Part shown: in pieces, positions 13,964-25,439 of the stretch
Numbering within the stretch: the first letter of the stretch is position 1
Layout: every line of letters starts with the position of its first letter
Assembly (NCBI GenBank): GCA_944990035.1
Contig: CALYLX010000143.1
Span: 372,001-436,000 of the forward strand
From: Clitopilus passeckerianus
Taxonomy: Eukaryota; Basidiomycota; Agaricomycetes; Agaricales; Entolomataceae
Direction of reading: 5' to 3'
Length of the DNA: 64,000 nucleotides
Notes under the pieces: generated by a model
The model's input: only the letters and a program-made list of their open reading frames with translations
Databases searched by the model: none
What the model was told of the DNA's origin: nothing
Program-made: the position numbers and the translations under genes

Positions 13964-15114
13964 TTAGTATTCGGTCTGGAAGCAATAATGCTTATGTCCT
14001 GCCGCTGACAGGCTCCAGTGTTTCCTCTGATGTTTCGGTGAACACTGAGCCATATCCCAGTCAAACATCCAGATTCTCGCATCAGGTACGTAACACTCAC
14101 GTAACTCACAGTCTGGCATCTCGAACATATCTTGAGCTCCTCGGTCTTCCCACACCCCTCCATTACACACTCCTCTGTTGGCTTCATACTCCTTCTGGCC
14201 ATTCTCACCTCCTTTGCAAACTCCTTATCTCCCATCAGCGTCACCATACTGCTCCCTGCCGCGTCATATAGCGCCGTCCGAGTCGCCCTATACCTTTGCG
14301 TCCACTTCTCCAACCACACGACGAGCTGGGTCCGGGTCAAGAGGGGGACAACTGATTCTTGATCTTTGTTCTTGATATACGCGGTGAGGAGTGTTGTGAG
14401 GAATTGGAGGATTATCAGTGCCATCTCTTCAAAGTAACCAGGTGGTCTGGCCTTTGGATGCGGCTTCCGGCCAGACATGTACTCATCCCACTCCGGGATG
14501 ATGTCCAAGAACCGCTCTGCAAATACCTTGGTCAAGATCTTGTTATCAGCCGCGATGGGCTTGTTTGATCGAAGATACTTGAAGAAGTAAGGAGAATCCT
14601 GGGTCGCCCTGAGCATCTCGAAGTACGCATTGCTGATCAACATCTCTTTGGCCCACTCTGGTTTATGGGCAGGCGGAACCACTTGAAGGAACTTGGAGAC
14701 AGTAGCTGGAAGGTATAATGCGCAGAAACCAGACCAGACAATATCCTGCTCGGGTTTTGGGCGTTGTTCGTTACAGTATTTCTACATCGTTGGCGATGGT
14801 ATAAGAGAGGTTGAGTAAGGACATGAACAAACCGCGATGCGCCTCCTTTCGGTACCGATTTACTCACAGCACACAGGATCTTGTGAAGCCGGTCGAGCTC
14901 GTGGTTTGGATGCGGATAGAAGGGATCGGGGGAATTAATCAGCCCTATAGACATGTGGATGGTCAAGCAAATCAAACAAGAACTATCCCTACTTACCGAG
15001 TTGAACAGCGAAATCCTCTGGCGTCGTGGGGCCTGAATTCATTGGCCGAAATCTAGCAAGCTCTTCGAATAATGGATCTGCATCTCCTTGGCGGCTCTGA
15101 CCTATATCGGCCAT
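13964..15114 (-). CDS. MYND zinc-finger family protein, copy C
   Basis: Four exons, intact. ATG 15112-15114 opens MADIGQSRQGDADPLFEE...PTTPEDFAVQLG. Exon 2, after acceptor CTATAG, gives GLINSPDPFYPHPNHELDRL. Exon 3 after GATGTAG carries YCNEQRPKPEQDIVW, the core NAYFEM...SPYFFKYLRSNKPIAADNK...ERFLDIIPEWDEYM, and the finger half EECVMEGCGKTEELKICSRC. Exon 4 gives CSPKHQRKHWSLSAAGHKHY, then CFQTEY, stop at 13964-13966. It has a proline shift in the linker (QVVPPAHKPEW) where other copies have NPPPA. Convergent with copy B. The finger is complete, so this copy is probably functional. Confidence 0.78.
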
Positions 15115-15309
15115 CGTGATTTGTAGCAAGATCGTGGGCAGTAACTTAGATCGAGAGGGCGGAGTTGGCCTTTGTAAGTGTACTCGGATCATTCGCCCAC
15201 TGCACCATTTAACACATTGGGCCGTTATCGTATCCTCTGGCTCTCGAGCACCATGTGGAAAACAACACAGAAATGTGCCACAGGAATGAACGACGACACG
15301 TTGAACCGT

Positions 15310-15562
15310 TCCTGCTCGTGAGCAGGACTCGGATGCACATACTTGGAATGGGTGAACGGTTTCAACCCCGTAGATGTGGCAGTAGATGCGATTTACAGTA
15401 ATATAATGAACCGCAAGTTTTGCAGAATTTATTGAGTGTAGAAGCAAAACCCAGTGTGGGTGTAGGACCTAAGCTCATGGGATAAAACATAATGATAGGA
15501 GCTCACACTTTCGTGGCTGCCTCCACGTTTCCCTCAAGCTGACCCTCTCGCACACCAGTCAT
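15310..15562 (-). pseudogene. Two-exon relic of a MYND family gene
   Basis: On the minus strand around 15440-15475 the frame PMSLGPTPTLGFAS matches the end of exon 1 of copy A (PMSLGPLWSEDFAV); 18 bases (AGGACCTAAGCTCATGGG on the plus strand) are identical to copy A. A TGA lies just before it. Around 15310-15370 the frame GLKPFTHSKYVHP...HEQERF matches exon 2 of copy D (GLKPSPRSDDVHPYHERERL). Exons 3 and 4 are absent. I read this as the 5' stump of a seventh copy between C and D. Confidence 0.6.
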
Positions 15563-15579
15563 AGTGACTGTGGCATCGT

Positions 15580-16055
15580 CACCCTCATGTAACTGTAGAA
15601 AATGTGTAGAATAGATGATTATTTTATATAGCTAATTACAGCGAGTTTATATACTACAAAATACTCTATCTAGTAAGTTCTCGAGCATACGAAAATAATC
15701 TACGTATTTAGTGAGCATATTAATGGAGAACATACCGGAATGTGCCGGATCGCACAAATCCAACAGCAACAACCCACCCTCTGGTTCGCCTGACACCAAT
15801 ATGAATATTGAAAGCCCTATCTCAATCAACGTTCACAGGTGTTTCGTGACCCTCTCCCTTCGTCCGAGTCCGTGAAGTTGATAGCTCTTCCGAAGGCCAG
15901 TGAGCGAGGGTATGCAGGAAATTGGAATTACCCCATCACTCGAAGCAACCTAACTTCGAGGTAGCACCTCACCGTAGAATATCCCCTAGTGCGCAGGCTT
16001 CTACTGGACTCGTAAACGAAGGGCACTCGCCCAAAAGCCACCGTGACAGCCACCC
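15580..16055. other. Interval between MYND relic and copy D
   Basis: AT-rich stretch near 15600-15720 and no supported gene. No further MYND homology was visible here. Confidence 0.3.
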
Positions 16056-17216
16056 CTAGTATTCTGTCTGGAAGCAGTGATGCTTATGTCCCACCCCTTG
16101 TAAATTCCAATGTTCCCTCTGATGTTTCGACGAACACTGAACCGCATCCCAGTCAGACACGCACGAGCTCGGAACCATCACTTGGCACTCACATATCTCA
16201 TAGTCTGACACCTCGCATAGGCCTTCAGCTCCCCCCACACTCTTACACCCCACCATCGCACACTCCTCCCAACCCCTCATCTTCCGCCTAACTGTCCTCG
16301 CCTTCTTCTCAAACTCCTTATCCCCAAGTAACATCATCACATCTCTTCCTGCCACTTTTCTTATACTTTTGCCTTCGTACCTCCACACCCACGTCCTCAA
16401 CCATAGGATAAGCTGTGCCCGGACCGAGGCTGGGACAACCGTTTCCTGGTCTTTATTCTTGATCTTAGCGGCGAGCAGCGTCGAGAACATTTCGAGCATA
16501 ACTTCAGCCCAGTAGAGAAAATAGGTTTGCGGTCGTTCCTCTGAATCTGGGCGCGGCTTCTTGCCGGTCATCCACCCATCCCAGTCAGGAATAACAGCCA
16601 AGAGCCGCTCTGCGAAAACTCGAGTGAGAACCTTGTTATCAGCTGCCAAGGCTTTGTTGGATCGAAGCCATTTCCAGAAATAAGGCGAGTGTTGGAAGCT
16701 GGTCATCATATGAAAGTATGCATTGTTGAGCTGCATTTCTTTCTCCAGTTCTGGTTCACATGCGGGAGGTGGGTTGAGGAACTTGGAGACAAGGGCTGGA
16801 AGGTAGCATGCACAGAAGTGGGACCAGATAGTTTCTTCCACGGGGTCTGGGAATCGTTTGTTGCAGTGTTTCTGTGGTGTTCCAGGAGAGCGGGGCGGGG
16901 GGAGGTCAAGCCGTTCTGTCACCTCAGCACTGTCGAATTTGATCACTTACATGGTACACAATCCTACACAGCCGTTCCCGCTCGTGATATGGATGCACAT
17001 CGTCAGAACGGGGAGACGGCTTCAACCATTTGGATGCGATGGAAGAAGCAATTAATATCATTGTCAGCTGCAGTTGTTTCTGGGCTCACCAAGTTCAATA
17101 GCGAAATCCTCGGCCGAAGTAGGACCTCGGCTCATAGGAGGAAGCTTCGAGTCAATAGCCTACATGTTTGCTTTCGCATTCTCTTCGAGTTGACGTTCCC
17201 TATCTAGGTCATTCAT
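16056..17216 (-). pseudogene. MYND family pseudogene, copy D
   Basis: Recognisable over all four exons but broken in several places. Exon 1 from ATG 17214-17216 has a TAG at its nineteenth codon, just before AIDSKLPPMSRGPTSAEDFA. The acceptor of exon 2 should be AG before GGTTGAAG but reads AT. In exon 3 a run of six G near 16240-16246 has one base too many, throwing the finger out of frame, and in the correct frame the third finger Cys is Tyr (ELKAYARC instead of ELKTCARC). The core region NNAYFHMMTSFQHSPYFWKW...ERLLAVIPDWDGWM stays open, and exon 4 still reads CSSKHQREHWNL then CFQTEY, so decay is recent. Confidence 0.75.
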
Positions 17217-18639
17217 TGGCGAGCAGTCGAAGATCGTAGTTGGAATAAGACAGCGAAACTGGCGGAGAGTTCCGATGACTATCACTCTCCCCTGCTTTCT
17301 CATGGCGAGTTACTGAGACAGTTCAACCAGCAGGCAGGCCAAGAACGTCGAATTTCGAGTGAACCTAGCGCTCTGCTCTGAACCCATGCATAGACGGCTC
17401 TTCACAAAGCTCAAGCACCAAACGCCGACAAATACACCTCTCTCTTCTCCGAAACACATTCACCTCATTCAACGACCCAGCTCACCTAGACGATGGCTCA
17501 TACTAATCGAAAATCACCACCGATGTATCAAATGCCCTGCAGCACATAGTGGATAATAACCCAAACTAGCCCGAGGTCCTTGCAACATCTTCAAACGGAC
17601 CAAATGCTTCATATCCGCCTTCCGTCTAGTCGGCATTTAGAGACGGCCCAGGCTCAGAAACGGACACCCGCAGCGTCTTGTATACGACCGCAGATGACTG
17701 ACTGCCTTCGAAAACGTCAGTTCCCTCTCACTCAAGATCAAGAACGCGAATCCTCGGCCCTTCCCAGTGCTCGGCTACAAGCTCAAGCACAAGGATAACG
17801 ACCTTGAATTGTGAAGAGGATCCGTACGCGCCGTGCTACTTTGAGCTTCGAAACCTCACCCCCTCCGCGTCCAGTCAAGACCTTTCGGCCCTCTGCCTAA
17901 CCTCCTACAACTTCCTTTCTTCCCTCGCTTTTGTAGCCTGTGTATAGATCCCTCACGACCGATCCTTCACCGCATGCCCATTCCTGATGCATTGGAACGA
18001 TGGTGGGGTTTGCACTCGAGCGCGAATTCGGTACTGTGGAATTCTGGTATGATGGAGCGAGGTCGTGAAGTGGGAAGGGAAGGTTGGGCGTCGGAATGCC
18101 AGTGGGAAAAGTGTGGGTGGAAGCGGTGGAAGAAGGAGAAGGAGAAGAGAAGACCGATGTCGATGTCGTTGCTAAATCATATCCAATATTCGTCCTTTGC
18201 TACGTTCGAGAGAAATTGGGTAATGAGTTACGAGTAGTCCTGAAGGTGTTTCTGTGAATTCAGAGTCGAACAAGCACCCTCCGGCACTTGAACCTCACCT
18301 CTACTCACACGCCCTCCTGCTCTCCCATTACAACCAAGCACCAGCGCAACGTACTGCGCCCACTGCCAGTCGAGTCGAAAAGCCCCTAATCCTACTCCCT
18401 GCCCCACCGGCATCCGGCCCGCTCATCCTTATGCCGGCGGCTGATGGGGAGGGACAGATTCTCCGTGTTCTTGGAAGACGACCAACAACGGGAAGAGGTC
18501 ATGGGGTCGGTGCTCCATGGTGAACAGGAGTATATCAGGAGGCTATCAGGAGACTGGGAGGGTGGTTATAAAGACGGTGGTGGGCTGATTCTCGAAATCA
18601 CACCAGCGCAGAATCAAATCAATATCAAGCTACTACAGT
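17217..18639. other. Interval upstream of beta-mannosidase with coding-like fragments
   Basis: Several open stretches (17974-18237, 18254-18523, 18444-18728 plus) have coding-like composition, for example FLEDDQQREEVMGSVLHGEQ ending inside the next gene, and DPYAPCYFELRNLTPSASSQ at about 17820. I could not join them to one protein or recognise a domain. They may be a decayed gene or the long 5' region of the GH2 gene. Confidence 0.25.
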
Positions 18640-21600
18640 ATGACGCCGACATCTGTGAAGAAGATCTCACTCGACTCGGGATGGGAGTGGAAGCAACGAG
18701 ACCATCGTATCAGCGACGTCTTGGGTGAACTGAAGGCTGGAGAAGGAGGGGATGGATGGAGGAAGGCGACGCAGTTCCCGAGTGAGGTGCATGTTGAGTT
18801 GATGAAAGCTGGGATGATACCCGATCCGTATGTTGGGTTTAACGAGCATGAGGTACAGTGGGTTGGGGAGGTCGAGTGGCTTTGGAGGGGGACGTTTGAC
18901 GTTGAAGGAGGGAAAGGAGATGGGAGGATGGGGATGTTGGAGTTTGAGGGAGTGGATACGTTGTGTGATGTTTATTTGGTACGTCACTGTCTCTCTTAAC
19001 TCTCTTAACTCTCTAATCTATCTCGACAGAACTCGACAATCCTCTTCTCCGCGGACAACCAATTCCGTACCTGGCGTCACTTCTTCCCTCTTCTTCCCTC
19101 TTCCTCCTCTCACTACACACTCCTCCTACACTTCAAATCCGCCAAGCTCCACGCCAAAGCCGAAGAAGCGAAATACGGCGCCGTACGTGCTGGCTCTACG
19201 AACCTCGGAGATCCGAGTCGGGTGTATGTGAGGAAGGCGCAGTATGATTGGAGGTGGGATTGGGTTAGTCGAGTCTCTCCTTCCCTATCGTATTCGTATT
19301 GGTATATTGACGGATATATGCGCACCTTATAGGGTCCAGAACTCATGACGTGTGGACCTTACAGACCTATCACGCTCACCACATTCACTACGGGTGCTAG
19401 GATCCGGGATGTTTATCCACGCGCTACGCTCGTTGAGGGGTATAAAGTTCCGAAGCTGGAGGTTGATGTTACTCTTGACTCTCTTGACGCCGCCTCCGCT
19501 GTTGATAAGAAGTTGGAGAGGAAGGTTAGGGTGATGTTGAAGGAGATTGGGAGTGCGGTGGTGGTTCGGGAGGAGGTGTTCCCCGTTGGCGCAGGAGAGG
19601 GTACGACTACGGTGGCGAAGTGGGAATTCAGAGAGGGTGAAGTGGAGAAGTGGTGGCCGAGTGGGTATGGAGAGCAGAAGTTGTATGATGTCGTGGTCGA
19701 GTTGCTCGTTGGCGATGTACGTTTTTATCTCCCTCCTTCCTCTACTCCCAAATACTAAGCTGATCGAACTCATCAGACCTCCACGACCATCCACGCCACA
19801 TCCAAACGCATCGGCTTCCGCACCATATCACTCATCCAAGAACCTCTCCTCGAACCAGACCAATACGGCTCAGGCACCTCCTTCCTCTTCGAAGTCAATG
19901 GAGTGAGGATATTCACCGGCGGCTCAAACTACATCCCCTCCTCCTCCCTCCTAACCACAATCTCCCCCACCCGCTACCGCCGCCTCCTCACCCTCCTCCG
20001 CTCCGGGAACCAGAACACGGTGCGTATCTGGGGCGGGGGCGTGTTCGAGCCTGATTGTTTTTATGATTTGTGCGATGGTACGTCCTTCTCTCGGTATTCC
20101 AGAGTAATAAGAGGCTGGGCGCTTATGCGGCGAGTAGAACTCGGTCTACTCATCTGGCACGACTTCATGTTCGCCTGCGGTATATACCCCGGCTCTCCCC
20201 AGCCGGACTTCCTCAAGTCAGTCGAACACGAAGCCACCGACGCCCTCAAACGATTGAAGCACCACCCAGCGATGGCGCTGTGGTGTGGGAATAATGAGGA
20301 TTATCAGCAGGTTCTGCAGTGGGATCTCAAGACTGGTGGGTCTGGGGATAGCAAGGAAATTACGAGGGAGGAGAAGGATAAGCTACTCCCTGCTTGGGTT
20401 ATTTATGAGGAGCTACTCCCGAGGCTCGCTAGGGAACTTATGCCTTCCTCCGACGACGACTCGACCACCCCCTACTCGCGCACAGACTCCACCGTGCCCT
20501 ACTGGCCCGGCTCACCCTACGGCGGCTCTGGATGGGACACAAGCGACCCGACGAGGGGAGATGTGCATCAGTGGGATGTGTGGGGCGGGAAGGAGAGGGC
20601 GTGGCAGAAGTATACGAGGATGGGGGGGAGGTATGTTAGGTGAGTTTCGCGTTTCGTTTCTTCCATTAAATCACCATTTCCTCCATTAATCGTGGACGTG
20701 TGCGGGCTGAGCGCCGAGGTTATGAGCTCGAGCTCTGCTTCTCATCGTCGTTGCTTCATCCCTTCATCGATGGAGATTCGATACTGACTACTCCTCGTCA
20801 CACAGTGAATTCGGCATTCCGAGTTTTCCGGATATGAAGACCGTTCGATACTGGATGGGTGTGGAGGGGAAGGACGGGAAGGGAGGGAAGGAGTGGAAAT
20901 GGCACGCACAAAGCCCGATCATGGCGCAACATAACCGCGCGGGGAGCCATGAGAGGAGATTCGCGATTGTTATGGGGGAGAATTTTAAGGTTGTTGAGGA
21001 TTTGGAGAGGCACGTCTATACGACGCAGCTGATGCAATCTGAAGCTGTGGGGTTGGCGTATAGAAGTTGGAGGAGGGGTTGGAAGGGGAGGGGGAGGGAG
21101 TATGTACGTGCTCTTTCACAGCTTTCGTCTTATCCGTCTGCGAAGATTGACTGACGTACTGACGTACAAACAGACATCAGGTGTCCTCGTCTGGCAAGCA
21201 AACGACTGCTGGCCCGTAACATCGTGGGCTATCATCGACTACTTCCTCCGTCCTAAACCAGTCTACCACACCATCGCGCGCTCCCTCGCCTCTCTCACCA
21301 TCTCCCTCCACCGCCGAGTCCCGAAGAACAGACCCACCGACAGACCGGAGCAGTTTTATGAATTTGGTGCGTTCCAGGAGGGAAAGGAGGGCGCGGAGGT
21401 GGATGTGTGGGCTGGTAATGGGGGACTTGAGGGAAGAGCGGTTGGGGTGGAGGTGGGGTACTACGATCTCGGAGACGAAGGATGGAAGGCGGAGGAGGAA
21501 GCGAGGGTGGTCACACTTTTACCCAACCAAACCACCGAATTGGGAACCCTCAAGATCCCTGCATCCGTTCGTCTCACTCGTATCCTCAAGTCTACCGAGG

Positions 21601-22085
21601 TGGTGAACGGGAAGAGGGAGGTAGTGGATAAAGAGATGAAGAGAACACATTCGGTGGTTGTGAGTGCGAGGTTGGTGGATAAGGAGACGGGGGAGGTGGT
21701 AGCGAGGGCGGTGGATTGGCCGCAGCCGTATAGGTATTGTGAGGTGCCGGAGCCTGGGGTGAGGGTTGTCCTTAACTCTGCCCATGCCCATGCTGCCAAC
21801 GCCGGTGGAGAGGGAGAGGTGGCTTTTAGGGTTACGGTGAAAAGGCCTGTGAAGGGGTTATGGCTCTCCATCGACGACGGAGAAGAGAGGAATGACCCGG
21901 AGGGAGAGGAGGAACCGAGGTGGAGCGATAATTCGTTGGATGTCGTTCCTGGGGATGAGTGGGTTGTTGTTTTGAGAGGATTGGGGCCGAATGGATGGGA
22001 GGGGGTTAGGAATGGGGATGTGAAGGTGAAGGCTGCGTGGTTGGGGAGGGAGAAGGCGGAGGAGGTGCGGGTGGAGGTTGCGTGA
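18640..22085 (+). CDS. Beta-mannosidase, glycoside hydrolase family 2
   Basis: Hydrolyses terminal beta-1,4-linked mannose from mannan-derived oligosaccharides and N-glycan cores. Start ATG 18640 gives ISLDSGWEWKQRDH, the usual family beginning without a signal peptide, so it is likely intracellular. The N-terminal sandwich domain has WLWRGTFDVEGG and LEFEGVDTLCDVYLN, then YDWRWDWGP and KWWPSGYGEQKLYDVVVELL. The TIM barrel holds [38 protein letters not shown], and WCGNNEDYQQ with the Glu acid/base. The nucleophile Glu is in SEFGIPSFPDMKTV (from about 20805), followed by VLVWQANDCWPVTSWAIIDY. Ends LGREKAEEVRVEVA. At least six introns. Coding bias is strongly GC/GAG-rich, unlike the neighbouring MYND genes. 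Around 980 residues, family length. Confidence 0.9.
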
Positions 22086-22729
22086 AGAATAAAGATGGAC
22101 CGGGCGGAGTGGATCTTGGGGTGCTAAAGATTGGAATTAGAGATCACGATTGAAGTCGAGTGAATATATATTGATGATCGTTCTTGGACAGAATGTGGTT
22201 GGAATATGGGTGTGAATACTGCTGGACTAGACGTGTTTTATTGGGGACGTCGATACAGGAACCAAAAATATTCCGAATAAAAAAGAAGCGTAAATTGTCT
22301 ATAGTCGAAGCCCAAGTAGTAGAAGCCTGATGTTCGAACAATCTATCGACGAGAAAAAGCTCAACTCGCTCCTTCCCTTCCGTACTTTCCCAAATATTTG
22401 GATTTGACAGACTGGAACCCTTCACCGAAGGCATCCCCGTAATCCTCAGATGTCCACCCAATGGGCTAAGCATTAGGTGGCGGGTTATGCCACTTGTCGA
22501 CCTTAAAGCTTTACTTATACCACCATCGTGTTACTTTTCCTGGAGAGTGACACATTGATAGTCATCCTATCGGCAATATACACGGGCCCCAAGGGTATAA
22601 CAAAAAATGGTAGACACACAGTATGATCGACGGAGAACCTTTAGCGAAGCCTGATATGACAAAAACCAAGTTTGGACCTTCCCACAAAAGCATACATCCG
22701 TGGAGCAGCCTGAGCTTGACCTACCAAAG
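22086..22729. other. Convergent 3' interval
   Basis: 3' UTRs of two convergent genes. A minus-strand frame of 109 codons at 22144-22473 has an ATG but no domain or splice partner; I treat it as chance. Confidence 0.3.
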
Positions 22730-23506
22730 CTAGAAATCCACGAACCACTCGCCTAACGTCGGTGTCAAGTTAGATTCTATCCAACTAGTATCTGTCGACA
22801 GGACTACTACGCTACACCACAGCTATGTAGCCAGGATCCACTTACCGTCTCTATACTGAACCGTGATCTCACGTCGACCTGTGAGCTCAAACTGGAAGGA
22901 GGGTGTGTAAGAGGGATTGAACATGGTGTCGGTTTCCATATCCCTAGCCCAGAAAACGGAAAATTTATTGATCGGGAGAATCTCGCTCGTCGAAGCCATC
23001 GAGAGCGCGGGTGAGACGAAGATGGAACCAAACTTGTCAGTTTCGAGATTGAAGCACTGGACCTCAACATAGGCGACCTGCCGCAATGCGTTTTTGACAA
23101 GGAATGGCCCGTCTCGCCGAACGGAACCAGAGACCCTGGCTGAACCGGTCTCGTCGAATTCGGCTTCCTGGCCTCCTTCGATATCAACGAATTTGGTTCG
23201 AGTTTGGACTCGAGCGCCCTCCTAGAGAGGTTTTACACATCCCAGTCAGGTAATGAAGTAAGCACAGTGGCCAGCCGCGCTTACCTGAAACTCATTCGTT
23301 CCGTAGACTCGGAAGTTATCGCTGAAGGCGAACTGCATGTTGAGTGCAAGGTCGTCACCCCCAAGTGCAGAGAAGACAACATTTCCTTCTGTCTGCGCTC
23401 CCTCATACCTCACGTGCCTGGCAAGACAGAGTTTGTAGCCGACGTGTTTACACAGGTCCATGTCTCGAGAGTCGAGGAGGATTTTGATTTTACAGGTATC
23501 GGGCAT
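22730..23506 (-). CDS. Hypothetical protein, basidiomycete-type
   Basis: Three exons. Exon 1 from ATG 23504-23506 gives MPDTCKIKILLDSRDMDLCK ... FAFSDNFRVYGTNEFQ. Exon 2, after an intron beginning GTAAGCG and ending CTCTAG, gives EGARVQTRTKFVDIEGGQEA ... DGPFLVKNALRQVAYVEVQC and ENDs in ITVQYRD. A third short exon after GTAAGTG...CGACAG gives TSWIESNLTPTLGEWFVDF and a stop at 22730-22732. About 180 residues, no signal peptide, no membrane segment, beta-rich look. The pattern of a Y/F-GTNxFQ motif followed by a valine-glycine-rich beta segment recurs in uncharacterised mushroom proteins as I remember them. No function is proposed. Convergent with the GH2 gene. Confidence 0.6.
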
Positions 23507-25439
23507 GTCGACAACCTAGACAGAGCAACACGAGTGAAGTTATAGTGAAGAGAAGTAGCCAACTAACGATGGTAGAATTCAATGGATGAGGATTTATTTT
23601 AATCAATTGTTAGTTGGAACATGATATATTTATACCTTTTCCCTCTTCTACCTTTCCCATTTTCGTCGCCTGCCAAACGCTTTGCTTCTCCTAATAGCTG
23701 GTCCCGTTTAGCCATTTTGGTTTGCTTCCAACATCAAAACAGTGGAGACGAACGCCGTGTTGTGGCACATGAGCTTGCGAGGGACGAATATCATTCAAGC
23801 TGTCGTCGCAAGATCCATCGATGACTCGGAACCATTCATCACCCAATCTGCAGTCGTTGTTTGATGCCGAAAATATAAACCCCGGGGCCCGAAGTGGTAT
23901 AGTTCAATCTATCTTGCATGAGTAGACCAGAGACCCCACTCTGCACAGAGGACAGGATGTGTTGATCGACGAGACATCTCGACCCCAGATCTACATTTGA
24001 CGCCACGAAACGTCAGATGGGCAACTAACACTAGGACTTTCCTTCTCCGTACGTGCCGCATTTATTCTTCCATGCGGAATGTCCACCGAAATGCAATATT
24101 TGGTCAAGCTGCGAGCTTGAGGGCAAGCCAAGCGATCGCTATCGCTATCAATCGTAGATCAATTCCGGGCTCCTAACCATCCGTCGTGGGCTGGACCAAT
24201 TCCAGCTTTGCCATCATGAGCAGATCCACCAGGATTTTTCCTGACAGTCCTCGCGACAGGAACATTCATGACGCCCATCGGGGGCAGCATAAATGGAAAT
24301 CACTTCTTCATCCATGCTCTAAACCTCGTATCGGATTCATGTCCGGCGAAATGCGCCAGAGTCGTTTGGTTCCTCCTCACAGTACAGTATTCGGTGCGAC
24401 TTCCTGTTCCCATCCATATCCCACCTAAACCCTCCACAGTCTCGCTCCTATCACAGCATCCCAACAATATATCAACCCGATTACCCAAATCTCCCTTCCT
24501 TTCCCACTCGGCGTCCGTCCGAGGTCACCATACCAATAAAATAATGGTACCCTCAGACCCCTTCCACCATGCGTGTTTCGTTTCGCAGGTACAGATTTAG
24601 TTCGAGGCATCCCATCTCGCCGGGGTGCATTTTCGAGAACTTTCATGAAGGTTGGGAGGGAATGTCGAGGGGAATAGATCGTGAGGGGTTCAAGGCCATG
24701 GCATGCAGCTGCCGTTGACGAACAAACAAGCTCGAGCCTCGCCGTTGGTGTTTCTTCAAAACCTGACGCGGACGTGGAAGGTAGATCACGGTGACTGGGA
24801 TGGGATCGTCATCAGTCTGTTGGTCATTCGTAATGGGACGAGATTCGTGAAAAAAGGGAGGATCAGAGTTGGGTGGCGCAGTTTGTTGGTGAGAGGGATG
24901 GGGAGAGATGGGCGTTGGAAAGCCGATAGAGGGAAGAAGCTTAGAGGAGGTGGGGAAAGCGTCTTGATTCGAGGGGGCGAAGTTTCAGCTTGGTTCTTCT
25001 TCGTGTCTCTATGGTCACCACACTAGTCAGATCTCTGGAACCAAATCTCTTCAAAGTTCGAATAAACCCACATTTCTGGAGATATACATCTCCCCCCCGA
25101 GTAAAGGGTATGAGGAATCCGAGTCTCCATCCTCATACTCGTGCTCGCAGCCTGGTCGCCCTCCCATACTCTTGAATTATCTCCCTCCCGCCCACCTTTG
25201 CCTCTGGCGCAAAAATGCCCCGCCATCCTTCTAGCTCCCCCGTTCCGAGATCCGCAAAATAGTCCAAGTAGCAGATTTTTTGAACTGCGAAACTTCCCGT
25301 CGTGGACTGACACTGATATGGGCATCCGGGCTTGATCGAGAGCGGCCAGTTCGGGGTGTAGTGCGACGGCTGCGTTTTCTTCAACTCCTTGGGATTCAGT
25401 TTGAGGTTCAACCAATAAACGAGGTATATGCCAACAGCC
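23507..25439. other. Gene-poor 1.9 kb before the MYND-P450 cassettes
   Basis: Contains several frames of 60-146 codons on both strands (for example 24268-24600 plus, 24703-25026 plus, 25133-25573 minus) with no recognisable motif, and no splice chain that I can defend. The stretch 24880-24970 is purine-rich. No terminal repeats or transposase motifs seen. Confidence 0.3.

Noticed and set aside
19327..19794. 155-codon minus-strand ORF
   Set aside because: Antisense shadow of the beta-mannosidase exons, made possible by the GC-rich codon use.
22144..22473. 109-codon minus-strand ORF after the GH2 gene
   Set aside because: Lies in the expected 3' UTR space of convergent genes, with no domain or splice partner.
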